A stretch of DNA of 64,000 nt from Duganella guangzhouensis (GCF_009674535.1 NZ_WKJK01000017.1:93102-157101); one strand, 5' to 3'. Shown: positions 49,704-59,444, numbered from the stretch's first letter. Numbers and translations are program-made. Notes: a model not told the origin generated them from the sequence alone.

Positions 49704-52676
49704 ATGACTACACTCGCTACCCGTCACACCATCATGCGCCTGGCCGTGGCCAGCGCCTGCAGCTGGATTGCGCTCGGCGCCGCGCACGCTCAGGAGGCGC
49801 AGCAAGCGCCTGCTGCCACCGCGCCGGAGGTCTCGGCCACTGAGGCGGAGGCCAAGGTTGATAATGTGGTGACGGTGTCCGGCTCGCGCATTTCGGCGCG
49901 CGGCTTCACCCAGCCGACGCCGACCACCACGCTCAGCGCCGACGACTTGGCCAAGACTGCCAAGCCAAATCTGTTCAACGCCATCGCCGAGCTGCCGGCG
50001 CTGCAAGGTTCGACCGGCCGCACCACCAGCACCAACAGCACCAGCAGCGGGGTGCAGGGTCTGAGCTCATTGAGCTTGCGCGGCCTGGGGCCGATCCGCA
50101 CGCTGACGCTGCTGGACGGCCAGCGCGTGGTGGGCGCCAACGTCACCGGCGTGACCGATGTCAGCCAGTTCCCGCAGTTGCTGGTCAAGCGCGTGGACGT
50201 GGTGACCGGCGGCGCATCGGCATCCTACGGTTCGGACGCGATCGGCGGTGTGGTCAACTTCATCACCGATAAAAAATTCGAGGGCTTCAAGTTCAACGTC
50301 GAGGGCGGCCAGACCACCTATCACGACGACAAAAACGGCACGCTGCAGGCGGCGTGGGGCAAGGCCTTCATGGATGATCGCCTGCACGTGACGGCCAGCG
50401 TGGAGTATGGCCGCGAGAAGGGCATCGACTCGCCGGGCTTTGGCGAGGTGGGGCCGAACGGCCGCACCTGGTACAAGAATCCGGCCTATCAGATCCGCCC
50501 ACTGAGCGCGACCACCGACGGCAAGCCGCAGTACACGGTGATCGAACACGCGCAGCAGTACCAGTATGCGAAGTACGGTCTGATTACCAGCGGTCCGCTG
50601 CAGGGCACGGCGTTTGGCCTCAATGGCCAGCCTTACCAGTTCAACTACGGCTCGAACGGCGTGCCGACCGGCACCGGCGCGGTGACCGGCTGCGTCAATC
50701 CGTTCTGCGTGGGCGGCGATTTGAGCGGCAGCGTCGGCGCTGGCACCAATCTGGCGATGGATTTGACGCGCCAGGTGGCATACACCCGCGTGGGCTTTGA
50801 TATCAACCCGGATCACGAGATCTACATGACCGCCAATTTCGGCAAGGTGAAGTCGGAGTTCTCGCCCAATCCCGGCGCGGCCAAGAACGCGAACCTGACT
50901 ATCCAGTGCGACAATCCCTATCTGCCGTCGTCGATCGCGGCGGCGTGCGCGTCGAATAACATCACCAGCTTCCAGTACGGTACCGCCAACGCCATCTTCC
51001 CGGAGAATATCAACGTTCATCCGACCCGCAAGATGCAGCGCCTGGTGCTGGGCGCGGATGGCCGCTTCCCGGTGTTCGGCAAGGAATGGTCGTATGACGC
51101 TTATGTTGAGCGTGGCGTCAACTTCACCGACATCATCGTGCATGACATCACGCTGAATGCGCGCTACAACGCCGCCATCGACGCGGTGCGGCTGGCCGAT
51201 GGCAGCATTGTCTGCCGCAGCACGGTGGCGCGCGCCAATGGCTGCGTGCCGCTGAATATCATCGGCAATGTGGCGGTCGATCCGGCGGCGTGGGCTTACA
51301 TCGCGCCGCAAAATGGTCCGCAGCAGCACACGCGCCAGCAGCAGGATGTGGGCAGTTTCAATCTGAGTGGCGAGGCGTTCGAGACCTGGGCTGGTCCGAT
51401 CGCGGTGGCCACCGGCGCCGAGTGGCGGCGCGAGTCGTATCGTGTCAGCGGCGACCCTTACGGCAATGGTGTTACCGCCGATACGCCGAACAACGCCAGC
51501 TATCCGGCCGATCCGCTGTTGAATGCCACGGTGGGGAACAACTGGTACGCGGGTAATTACCACAACGCGGCCGGCACCTACAATGTGCGCGAGGCGTATC
51601 TGGAGCTGAACGTGCCGGTGCTGAAGTCGGCCAGCTGGGGTGAGGCCAATATCAATCTGGCCGACCGCCAGACCAAGTACAGCACCTCCGGCCACGTCGA
51701 AAGCTGGAAGCTGGGCGCCAACTGGAAGACCGGCATCGATGGCCTGCGTCTGCGCGCGGTGACTTCGAAGGACGTGCGCGCGCCCAATCTGAGCGAGCTG
51801 TATGCGGCACAGGTGGTGGTCAACAATGTGGTGCAGTATCAGGGCAATACGGTGACGATCCAGCAGCGCACGGTGGGGAATACCAAGCTGCGGCCTGAAA
51901 TCGCGCGTAACAATATCTTCGGCATTGTGCTGGACCGCCCATCGTGGGCGCCGGGCTTCAGCGCGTCGGTCGATTACTTCGACATCAAGGTCAATGGCGT
52001 GATTTCGGCGCTGACGGCGCAGCAGGAGGTCGATCTGTGCGTGGCTGGAAATCAGGAGATCTGCGGCGCGATGTCGCTGAATAATCCGGTAGCGACCAAT
52101 AACTATGTGACGGTGCAGGCGTTCAATCTGGCTTCGTTGCACAGCGAGGGCTACGATCTGGAAGCGGCTTACCGCATGAATCTGAAGAACTGGAATCTGC
52201 CGGGCCGTCTGACCTTCCGTGGTCTGGTCACGCGCAATATCCACTTCCTCACCGATTCGGGCGTGGTCGGCACCATTCCGTCGGAAGGCGCGGGCGCCAA
52301 TCTGGGCGCGACGCCGCGCTGGAAAGGCTTGCTGTCGCAGTCCTGGGATACCGATAAATACAGTCTGACGTTGAGTGAGCGCTGGATCAGCAGCGGCGTG
52401 TACAGCAACGAGTTTATCGAGTGCCAGACCAACTGCCCGGTATCGACGGTGCAGCATCCGACCATTTACAACAACCACATGAAGGGCGCCTTCTATGTGG
52501 ACCTGGGCGGCACCTGGAAGATCGGCGACAAGGCGACGGCGTTCTTCAAGATCGATAACATCGCCAACGTTGATCCGGCACCGGCGCCGCAGGCCAATCT
52601 GAGCTTCGGCATCAACCCGACGCTGTACGATGTGATCGGCCGCGTGTACCGCGTGGGCCTGCGCTACAACTTCTAA
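49704..52676 (+). CDS. TonB-dependent outer-membrane receptor (carbohydrate/oligomer uptake type)
   Basis: A 990-residue receptor with a signal peptide ending near AHAQ (residue 30). The plug domain begins VDNVVTVSGSRISARGF (TonB-box-like region VTVSGSRI) and includes LRGLGPIRTLTLLDGQRV and GGASASYGSDAIGGVVNFIT; a 22-strand barrel follows and ends VYRVGLRYNF with a terminal phenylalanine. It belongs to the large SusC-like/oar-free receptor class of proteobacterial sugar-uptake receptors, by its plug style (TPVTTLSA type). Within the operon it should bring the cleaved glycan or a gluconate-containing oligomer into the periplasm. No N-terminal signalling extension was seen, so regulation is not by FecR-type control. 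Confidence 0.93.
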   Translation: MTTLATRHTIMRLAVASACSWIALGAAHAQEAQQAPAATAPEVSATEAEAKVDNVVTVSGSRISARGFTQPTPTTTLSADDLAKTAKPNLFNAIAELPALQGSTGRTTSTNSTSSGVQGLSSLSLRGLGPIRTLTLLDGQRVVGANVTGVTDVSQFPQLLVKRVDVVTGGASASYGSDAIGGVVNFITDKKFEGFKFNVEGGQTTYHDDKNGTLQAAWGKAFMDDRLHVTASVEYGREKGIDSPGFGEVGPNGRTWYKNPAYQIRPLSATTDGKPQYTVIEHAQQYQYAKYGLITSGPLQGTAFGLNGQPYQFNYGSNGVPTGTGAVTGCVNPFCVGGDLSGSVGAGTNLAMDLTRQVAYTRVGFDINPDHEIYMTANFGKVKSEFSPNPGAAKNANLTIQCDNPYLPSSIAAACASNNITSFQYGTANAIFPENINVHPTRKMQRLVLGADGRFPVFGKEWSYDAYVERGVNFTDIIVHDITLNARYNAAIDAVRLADGSIVCRSTVARANGCVPLNIIGNVAVDPAAWAYIAPQNGPQQHTRQQQDVGSFNLSGEAFETWAGPIAVATGAEWRRESYRVSGDPYGNGVTADTPNNASYPADPLLNATVGNNWYAGNYHNAAGTYNVREAYLELNVPVLKSASWGEANINLADRQTKYSTSGHVESWKLGANWKTGIDGLRLRAVTSKDVRAPNLSELYAAQVVVNNVVQYQGNTVTIQQRTVGNTKLRPEIARNNIFGIVLDRPSWAPGFSASVDYFDIKVNGVISALTAQQEVDLCVAGNQEICGAMSLNNPVATNNYVTVQAFNLASLHSEGYDLEAAYRMNLKNWNLPGRLTFRGLVTRNIHFLTDSGVVGTIPSEGAGANLGATPRWKGLLSQSWDTDKYSLTLSERWISSGVYSNEFIECQTNCPVSTVQHPTIYNNHMKGAFYVDLGGTWKIGDKATAFFKIDNIANVDPAPAPQANLSFGINPTLYDVIGRVYRVGLRYNF

Positions 52677-52679
52677 GCG

Positions 52680-54047
52680 ATGGCCATCACCAGTCCGTTG
52701 GCGGCGCTGCTAGGCGTGTCGCCAGCAGCGTGGTCGCTGGTGGCCGTGGCGTTGGCGGTCGGCGTTTTGACATTGCTGATCGCCTGGGCCAAGGTGCAGC
52801 CGCTGCTGGCGTTTGTGGCGGCGGCGCTGGCGGCAGCGCTGTTGCTGGGGATGCCGTTGGAGAGCATTCCGAAATCGATCGACAAGGGCATCGGCGATTT
52901 GCTTGGGTCGCTGATTGTGATCGTCTGCCTGGGCGCGGTGTTCGGCAAGCTGATTGCCGATAGCGGCGCGGCGCAGCGCATCGCCAGTTATCTGATCGGC
53001 GTGTTCGGCTCGGCGCGGATGCCGGTGGCGCTGACGCTGACCGGCTTTGTGGCCGGCATTCCACTCTACTACAACGTTGGCTTCGTGCTGCTGGTGCCGC
53101 TGGTGTTCTCGCTGGTGTACCAGAGCGGACGGCCGGCGGTGGCGCTGGCGGTGCCGCTGCTGTGCGGGCTGTCGATCGCGCACGGTTTCCTGCCACCGCA
53201 TCCGTCACCCACCGCGCTGGTGGCGCAGTTTCATGCCGAGATGGGACGCACGCTGTGGTACGGCATGCTGGTGGCGGTACCGACGCTGATCATCGCCGGG
53301 CCGTTGTTCGCGCTGACGTTGAAGCGCATTCAGGCCACGCCGGCGCCGATGTTCCGCACCGGTCTGCGCGACGAGGCCGAGCTGCCCGGTGTGGTCAACA
53401 GCTTTGTCACGGCGCTGCTGCCGGTGTGGCTGTTGGCCGGCGCCACGGCGGCGGGGGCGTTGCCGATTGCCGATCCGGCCCTGAAGACGCTGGTGGGCTT
53501 TCTGGCCAATCCGATGATTGTGATGCTGATCGCGCTGCTGGTGGCGGTGTGCACGCTGGGCGTGGCGCGCGGGCAGAAGCTGACGGTGCTGATGTCCGGC
53601 GCGCAGGATGCGATGCGCGATATCGCACCGATCCTGCTGGTGATTGCCGGCGCCGGGGCACTGAAGCAGGTGCTGGTGGATACCGGCGTCAGTGCGCAAC
53701 TGGGTACGCAGCTGGCGCAGTTGCCGGTGCCGCCGCTGGTACTGGGCTGGCTGGTGGCGACTTTGATCCGCATCTGCCTGGGCTCGGCCACGGTGGCGGG
53801 GCTGACGGCGGCGGGCATCATGGCGCCGCTGGTGCAGGCGTCGGCCACCGATCCCAGTCTGATGGTGCTGGCGATTGGCGCCGGCAGTTTGATGTGCAGC
53901 CATGTCAACGATTCGGGCTTCTGGATGTTCAAGGAGTACTTCGGCCTGTCGCTGCGCGATACCTTCCGTTCCTGGACGCTGATGGAAACGCTGGTCGGCG
54001 TGTTCGGGCTGATTTTCGTATTGATCCTTTCTTCCTTTTTGGGATAA
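52680..54047 (+). CDS. gntP: GntP-family gluconate/organic-acid permease
   Basis: A 455-residue permease of the GntP family with about 12-14 hydrophobic helices. Characteristic pieces include LIVIVCLGAVFGKLIADSGA, GFVAGIPLYYNVGFVLLVPL, LSIAHGFLPPHPSPTAL and SLMCSHVNDSGFWMFKEYF. The members transport gluconate or related hydroxy acids with H+. It begins 3 bases after the TonB receptor stop without a strong separate ribosome site, so it depends on coupling. Gluconate is supported by linkage to gntK; other aldonates or uronates cannot be excluded. Confidence 0.9.
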   Translation: MAITSPLAALLGVSPAAWSLVAVALAVGVLTLLIAWAKVQPLLAFVAAALAAALLLGMPLESIPKSIDKGIGDLLGSLIVIVCLGAVFGKLIADSGAAQRIASYLIGVFGSARMPVALTLTGFVAGIPLYYNVGFVLLVPLVFSLVYQSGRPAVALAVPLLCGLSIAHGFLPPHPSPTALVAQFHAEMGRTLWYGMLVAVPTLIIAGPLFALTLKRIQATPAPMFRTGLRDEAELPGVVNSFVTALLPVWLLAGATAAGALPIADPALKTLVGFLANPMIVMLIALLVAVCTLGVARGQKLTVLMSGAQDAMRDIAPILLVIAGAGALKQVLVDTGVSAQLGTQLAQLPVPPLVLGWLVATLIRICLGSATVAGLTAAGIMAPLVQASATDPSLMVLAIGAGSLMCSHVNDSGFWMFKEYFGLSLRDTFRSWTLMETLVGVFGLIFVLILSSFLG

Positions 54048-54050
54048 ACG

Positions 54051-57000
54051 ATGAAACCATTTTTGAATCTGCTGGCTGCTGCGGCGCTGGCGGCGCCGTT
54101 GTTGGCGCAGGCTTCCGTGTCGGCCTATCAGAGCATGCCGGACGATCCGCGTGCGATCAAGGTCAAGGCGGTGGGCGATGGCCGCGCCGATGATACGGCG
54201 GCGATACAGGAGGCGCTGAACGCGGCGTCCGACCGTGGCGAGGGCGGGGTGGTGTTCCTGCCATCCGGCCGCTATCGCATCACGCGTTCGCTATTGGTGC
54301 CGCAGGCGGTACGCTTGTACGGTGTGGGGCCGACGCGGCCGGTGCTGCTGCTGGCTGCGCATACGCCGGGCTTTCAGAAGGGCGTGGCGAATATGGTGGT
54401 GTTCACCGGCGGCGATCAGTACACGGTGGGCAAGGTACCGGTGCCGGTGAAGAGTGCGGTACCGTATAGCGAGAACGTGCGCGATGCGAATTCGGCCACC
54501 TTCTATTCGGCCATGAGCAATGTGGACTTCGAGATTGGCGATGGCAATCCGGCGGCAGCAGCGGTGCGCTTGCGCACGGCGCAGCATTCGTATCTGAGTC
54601 ATATGGATTTTCATATCGGCTCGGGACTGGCGGGTGTGTACATGGTGGGCAATGAGAGCTTCGATCTGAAGTTTTATGGCGGCCGCTATGGGATTCTGAC
54701 CGAGAAGACTTCGCCGGCATGGCAGTTCACGCTGATGGATACCACGTTCGACGGCCAGCGCGACGCGGCCATACGCGGGCATGAGGCGGGGCTGACGCTG
54801 GTGAATACGACGATCCGCAATACGCCGGTGGGCATAGAGATCAGCCGTGGCTATGGCGATTGGTTGTGGGGCAAGGATGTGCGCTTCGAGAATGTGTCGA
54901 AGGCGGCGGTCGTCATCAGCAATGAGGACAATGTCTATACGCAGGTTGGTTTTGAGAATGCGCTGGCGAAGAATGTGCCGGTGTTTGCGCGCTTCCGCGA
55001 CAGTGGCAAGACGGTGGCGGGTTATGGACCGGTGTATCGGGTCAGCGAATTCAATTATGGGCTGATGCTGCCGGGACTGGGCAGCGTGGGCAGGTTCGAT
55101 ACGCACGTCAAGGGCGAGGCGTTGAAGGCGATGCCCGTGGCGCGGGCACCGGTGCTGCGGGCGATGCCAGCCACCAGGGAGTGGGCCAGCGTGCGCGATT
55201 ACGGCGCGGTGGGCGATGGCGTGACCGATGATACGGCGGCGGTGCAGAAGGCGATCGATGCGAACCGGGTGGTGTATCTGCCGCTGGGCTTTTACATGGT
55301 GCAGGACACGATACGGCTGCGCGCGGATTCGGTGCTGGTCGGGCTGCATCCTGGTGTGACGCAGCTGGTGCTGCCGAACGGCGCGCCGGCGTATGCGGGG
55401 GCGGATGGGCCGAAGGCGCTGCTGGAGAGCGCGAAGGGCGGCGCTGCGATGGTTTCCGGCTTCGGCTTGGCGACCGGCGAGGTGAATCCGCGCGCGACGG
55501 CGTTGTTGTGGCGCGCCGGCGCGGACTCGCTGGTGGACGATATCCGGATTCAGGGCGGACATGGCACGCGGCTGTATGACGGCAAGCGCCGCGACCCGTA
55601 CAAGAAGAATGGCGATTTCGATCCGACCTTGCATTGGGATCGGCAGTATCCGAGCATTTGGGTGACCGATGGCGGTGGCGGTACGTTTGTGGCGTGCTGG
55701 TCGCCCAGTACCTTCGCGCAGGCGGGCTTCTATGTGTCGAATACCAGCACGCCGGGCCGGGTGTATGAGCTGTCGGCAGAGCACCATGTGCGGGCGGAGA
55801 TTGTGCTGGATAACGTCGCCAACTGGGAGTTCCTGGCACCGCAGACGGAGCAGGAGGTGCGCGATGGGATGGATGCGGTATCGCTGGAGATCCGCAATTC
55901 GCGCAATATCACGTTCGCCAATTACCATGCGTATCGCGTCACGCGCTCGGTGAAGCCGGCGGTGGCAGCGGTGAAGATGACCAATTCGGAGAATATCCGC
56001 TTCCGCAATGTGCATGTGAATGCGGAGAGTGGTTACGCCACGTGCGATGAAAATGGCTGCGATACCTATCTGCGGGCCAGCAAATATCCGTTCGAGAATA
56101 CGCTGCAGGATTTGACGCGCAAGCAGGAGGTGCGCGAGCATGAGTTTGCGCTGCTGGATGTCGGGCCAGCCGGGCCGGTGCCGAAGGCTGCGGCGACGGC
56201 GGTGGCCAAACTGGAAGACGGCTTCTATTCGATCGCCGGCGCGGCGGTGGACCAGCGCGGCAAGCTGTATTTTGCCGACCGCCGTTTCAATCGCATTTAC
56301 AGCTGGTCCAAACAGCAGGGCTTGACCGTGGTGCGCGATGCGCCGCTGGACCCGGTCAATCTGGCGATCGATAGCAGCGGTGCGATCATGGTGCTGTCGT
56401 CGGCGGGCACGGAGGGGACGGTGTACAGTTTCCATCCCGATCAGCCGGCGGGGCCGGTCACCATCATCAAGCCGACGCCGGTGCGGGCGCATGGCGCGGC
56501 GACGCGGGTACTGGCGCCGGCGAACTTCTGGCAGAACGGCGAGTTCCGCGATCAGCTGAATTTCGATACCTATGAATTTACCACGCTGGCCGAGATGTTC
56601 GCGCGTGACGTGGCCAAGCCGAAGCCGCGCGAGTACGTGTCGCCCGATGGCAGTCTGGTGCTGCCGGCCTACCGCGTGTTCCGCCAGGGACCGGCCGATC
56701 ATCTGGGCTGGCGCTGGTCGGATACGCTGGACTCGTATGGCCTGGTGGCGGCGGGCGGCAATGGCCGCGTGGTGTTCACCAACGGTTCCGAGAATCGCAG
56801 CTTCAGTGGCGTGATCGGCGCTGGTGGCGGCATCAGCGATCTGCGGCCCCTGGCCAATCGCGGCGGCGAAAGCGCGGCGCTGGACAGCAAGGGTAATCTT
56901 TATGTCGCCAATGGCCAGGTGTTTGTTTATGCGGCGGATGGCCGGGAGATCGGCCGCATCGATGTGCCGGAGCGTCCGTTGCAGCTGATTTTCGGCGGCG

Positions 57001-57071
57001 CCGATGGCCGTACGCTATTCATCCTTACTCATCACGCGTTGTACGCGACAGGAGAGTTTCATGCGCAATAA
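54051..57071 (+). CDS. Exported tandem beta-helix (pectate-lyase-3/GH55-like) protein fused to an SMP-30/gluconolactonase-type propeller
   Basis: A 1006-residue protein with a signal peptide (LLAAAALAAPLLAQASV). Two pectate-lyase-3-type repeats open with matching motifs: AVGDGRADDTAAIQEAL (about residue 41) and DYGAVGDGVTDDTAAVQKAI (about 384), followed by parallel-beta-helix coils (LEIRNSRNITFANYHAY, MTNSENIRFRNVHV). Twin helices of this kind are typical of GH55 exo-beta-1,3-glucanases and related lyases. From about residue 715 a six-blade-like propeller occurs (FYSIAGAAVDQRGKLYFADR, then SAALDSKGNLYVANGQ), ending RPLQLIFGGADGRTLFILT, an SMP-30/gluconolactonase signature. The fusion could cleave a polymer and open a gluconolactone product. 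Catalytic residues cannot be fixed from sequence alone, so activity is inference. Confidence 0.8.
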   Translation: MKPFLNLLAAAALAAPLLAQASVSAYQSMPDDPRAIKVKAVGDGRADDTAAIQEALNAASDRGEGGVVFLPSGRYRITRSLLVPQAVRLYGVGPTRPVLLLAAHTPGFQKGVANMVVFTGGDQYTVGKVPVPVKSAVPYSENVRDANSATFYSAMSNVDFEIGDGNPAAAAVRLRTAQHSYLSHMDFHIGSGLAGVYMVGNESFDLKFYGGRYGILTEKTSPAWQFTLMDTTFDGQRDAAIRGHEAGLTLVNTTIRNTPVGIEISRGYGDWLWGKDVRFENVSKAAVVISNEDNVYTQVGFENALAKNVPVFARFRDSGKTVAGYGPVYRVSEFNYGLMLPGLGSVGRFDTHVKGEALKAMPVARAPVLRAMPATREWASVRDYGAVGDGVTDDTAAVQKAIDANRVVYLPLGFYMVQDTIRLRADSVLVGLHPGVTQLVLPNGAPAYAGADGPKALLESAKGGAAMVSGFGLATGEVNPRATALLWRAGADSLVDDIRIQGGHGTRLYDGKRRDPYKKNGDFDPTLHWDRQYPSIWVTDGGGGTFVACWSPSTFAQAGFYVSNTSTPGRVYELSAEHHVRAEIVLDNVANWEFLAPQTEQEVRDGMDAVSLEIRNSRNITFANYHAYRVTRSVKPAVAAVKMTNSENIRFRNVHVNAESGYATCDENGCDTYLRASKYPFENTLQDLTRKQEVREHEFALLDVGPAGPVPKAAATAVAKLEDGFYSIAGAAVDQRGKLYFADRRFNRIYSWSKQQGLTVVRDAPLDPVNLAIDSSGAIMVLSSAGTEGTVYSFHPDQPAGPVTIIKPTPVRAHGAATRVLAPANFWQNGEFRDQLNFDTYEFTTLAEMFARDVAKPKPREYVSPDGSLVLPAYRVFRQGPADHLGWRWSDTLDSYGLVAAGGNGRVVFTNGSENRSFSGVIGAGGGISDLRPLANRGGESAALDSKGNLYVANGQVFVYAADGREIGRIDVPERPLQLIFGGADGRTLFILTHHALYATGEFHAQ

Positions 57072-57930
57072 GATCGCAGTTTTACTGCTGGCGCTGTGCG
57101 CGCAGGCCGGCGCGCAGCAACTGCTGTGGCCAGACGGCGCGCCGGGCGCTGAAAAGCGTCACGGCGAGGCCGAGAAGGTCGAGAACAGCTATGTCAGCAA
57201 TATCCACGATCCCTCGCTGACGGTGGCGCGGGCGAATCCGCGTCACGCCAACGGTGCCGCCGTCATTATCGTGCCGGGCGGCGGACATCGGATGCTGGTG
57301 TGGCAGAACGAGGGCATGGTGGCGGCCAAGTCGCTGAACCGCGTTGGCGTCACCGCGTTTGTGTTGAAGTACCGGCTGGCGCGCGATGGCGGTTCCGGCT
57401 ATTCGATCGAGAACGATGCGGCGGCCGATCTGCGGCGCGCGCTGCGCTGGGTGCGCGCGCATGCGGTGGAGTATGGCGTCGATCCGCAGCGGGTCGGTGT
57501 GATGGGCTTTTCGGCCGGCGGCGAACTGGTGTCGCTGGTGGCGGATAATCCCGAGCCGGCGCCGCCGGCGCGGCAGGATGCCGTCGACAAGCAGAGCGCG
57601 CGGCCGGACTTCCAGATCCTGGTTTATCCGGGACCGCTGGGCGTGCCGGCCAAGGCGGTGGCGGGCGCGCCGCCAGCCTTCATCGTGGCCGGTTCGAACG
57701 ACAAGTGCTGCATGCCGCCGGCGCTGGCCTTGTATCAGCAGCTGGTGGGCGCGAGCGTGTCGGCCGAGTTGCATTTGTATGCCGATACCGATCATGCGTT
57801 CAACATGGGCCAGCGCTCGGAGCGGCTGTCCGACGTGCACTGGCCGGACCGGGTGGCGGACTGGCTCAGCGATGGCGGCTGGTTGATCCCGCGCAAGGGC
57901 GAGTCGCCGCAAGGTGTGCCGGCGCCGTAG
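57061..57930 (+). CDS. Exported alpha/beta hydrolase (carbohydrate esterase-like)
   Basis: A 289-residue exported esterase (signal peptide LLLALCAQAGAQQ). It has the HGGG-like oxyanion stretch VPGGGHRMLVW, the nucleophile elbow GFSAGG with Ser151, and the catalytic histidine His245 in DTDHAFNMG. The fold is like acetyl-xylan esterases/BD-FAE or deacetylases of plant and microbial glycans. It starts 11 bases inside the beta-helix gene and is its coupled last partner in the operon, so it probably removes acyl groups from the same substrate. The glycan is not identified. Confidence 0.85.
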   Translation: MRNKIAVLLLALCAQAGAQQLLWPDGAPGAEKRHGEAEKVENSYVSNIHDPSLTVARANPRHANGAAVIIVPGGGHRMLVWQNEGMVAAKSLNRVGVTAFVLKYRLARDGGSGYSIENDAAADLRRALRWVRAHAVEYGVDPQRVGVMGFSAGGELVSLVADNPEPAPPARQDAVDKQSARPDFQILVYPGPLGVPAKAVAGAPPAFIVAGSNDKCCMPPALALYQQLVGASVSAELHLYADTDHAFNMGQRSERLSDVHWPDRVADWLSDGGWLIPRKGESPQGVPAP

Positions 57931-58021
57931 TTAGTTGCATCGCCGCCACGGAAGTGCGTTACCGTACGGCACGCGCTGGAGTAGAATCCGAGAATTGGAT
58001 TTTGTCCACCAGGAGGCAGCG

Positions 58022-58267
58022 ATGTCTACCAAGCAAACTTTCCGCCCAGACTATCAATCGTCCGAGGTGGTGGAGGCCGGCATCGAGCTGGCCAACAAGG
58101 TCGGTCCCGAGAGCGCGGCCGAGTACCTCAGCCATCGCGGCGTGCTGGAAAGCGTGATCAAGCGCGTGATTTCCGAGCCCGAGCACCGGCGCAACCCTGG
58201 CCGGTTGCGGGTGCGCGACGAGCGCTCGCTGGAAGAGGGCTCGCGCTCGAATAAATTTATGCCTTGA
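58022..58267 (+). CDS. Small charged hypothetical protein
   Basis: An 81-residue protein behind a strong CAGGAGG site. It is Glu/Arg-rich with an EVVEAGIELANKVGPESAAEY helix, then basic SEPEHRRNPGRLRVRDER, without cysteine, membrane helix or signal peptide. The C-terminal end overlaps the convergent GNAT gene by 11 bases. I do not recognise a family. Alone between the gluconate operon and the glycan locus, with its own ribosome site, it looks real but its function is unknown. Confidence 0.6.
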   Translation: MSTKQTFRPDYQSSEVVEAGIELANKVGPESAAEYLSHRGVLESVIKRVISEPEHRRNPGRLRVRDERSLEEGSRSNKFMP

Positions 58268-59282
58268 GGAAACTCAGCAGGCGGCGCAGCTGGAATTGTC
58301 CGGCGCGCCAGGCCAGTTTCAGTCCCAGCGGCGCCAGCCGCAGGCGTTGCGCGTGATTGCGGTAGATGATCACGTCGCTCAAGTCGCGCCCTTGCGCGCC
58401 CAGATGGAACTTGTAGGGTTCCTTGCCCCAGCCGAAATTCATTTGCCTGAAACCACGTTCGACGCAGTGGGAACACATCAGGTAGGCACATAAAAATCCC
58501 AGCCGGTACACATCGTAGCGCGTGTCGTGCGCCAGGAAGCGCGCGCTGACCACGCCGCCGTTGTGGTAGCAGATCGAACCGGCGCAGCATTGCCCGTCGA
58601 TGCTGACCACGCCCACCAGACCGCAGCGCTCCAGCATCTGCCGGATGCGCTGTTCCTCGCCAGAGTCGATGGCGATGGCATCACGGCGGCCAGCCAGGCG
58701 CTGGCGATGCAGTTGCAGGATGGCGCGCACATGCTGCGGGTCGATCTGGCCCTGTTCGGTCACCTGGAACGTGAACGATGGATGTTCGCGGCGGATTTTA
58801 TTCAGACGGTTCTTCAGCAGCGAACGGGTGCGCGCGCCCAGGCTGTCCAGATAGGCGTCCGTGCTGGCGGGCAGCATCAGCACGCTGTCCTGTTCGCAGA
58901 TGCCGCGCTGGAGCAATGGCTGGCCGGCCGATGGCGGCATGTCGACCGCGCGCAACAGCACGGCGGCCGGCGGCGGGGCGTGCGCAAACACATGACGGGC
59001 GAAGCGTTGCGCCTCGTCGACGGTGAGCGGAATGCCTTCGTTCAGCACGCGCACGATGGCGCCGTCGTGGCGGTACAGCAGCAGCGCGGTGGTGCGGTTG
59101 GCATGGCGCGCCACGTAGGTGCTGGCCTGGTCGGCCAGGCCATACACCTCGAAATGCGCCAGCGACGAGTAGCGGCCGGCGTGCAGGCGGCTCAGCTCGC
59201 GTTCGGCGTAGTCGGGAATGTGGTCGGTGTAGCTGTGGCATTCGACGCGGTCGGATGCGGTGGAGATAAGAATCGGGTTCAT
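58257..59282 (-). CDS. GNAT/FemAB-like acyltransferase
   Basis: A 341-residue acyltransferase of the Acetyltransferase_6/BioF2-like (FemAB-related) type. The middle has RTRSLLKNRLNKIRREHP and FQVTEQGQIDPQHV, and late GFLCAYLMCSHCVERGFRQM and NFGWGKEPYKFHLGA mark the second GNAT-like half. Such proteins move an acyl or aminoacyl group to sugars or lipid-linked glycans in exopolysaccharide loci. RBS AAAGGAGAT precedes ATG 59282. Divergent from the ATP-grasp gene with 162 bases between, which suggests common control. Substrate unknown. Confidence 0.8.
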   Translation of the reverse strand: MNPILISTASDRVECHSYTDHIPDYAERELSRLHAGRYSSLAHFEVYGLADQASTYVARHANRTTALLLYRHDGAIVRVLNEGIPLTVDEAQRFARHVFAHAPPPAAVLLRAVDMPPSAGQPLLQRGICEQDSVLMLPASTDAYLDSLGARTRSLLKNRLNKIRREHPSFTFQVTEQGQIDPQHVRAILQLHRQRLAGRRDAIAIDSGEEQRIRQMLERCGLVGVVSIDGQCCAGSICYHNGGVVSARFLAHDTRYDVYRLGFLCAYLMCSHCVERGFRQMNFGWGKEPYKFHLGAQGRDLSDVIIYRNHAQRLRLAPLGLKLAWRAGQFQLRRLLSFLKA

Positions 59283-59444
59283 GCGATCTCCTTTTTGCGT
59301 AGAGGATTCTCATTCTAGGCAGGGCGATGGCGGCTGGCGTTTATGCGCGATCAAGTGCGCGCGGGCGCACGTTTGACGATGCTCTATTGACGCCAGTGGC
59401 ATGCGGCTACGCTGAGGGACGTTTTTTCTGCAAGGAGTTTCCTC

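Noticed and set aside
50067..52478. 803-codon minus-strand frame opposite the TonB receptor
   Set aside because: The receptor plug and barrel motifs are unmistakable on the plus strand.
54291..56702. 803-codon minus-strand frame opposite the beta-helix/propeller protein
   Set aside because: Shadow frame of a clear exported protein; composition is Arg/His/Leu-biased.
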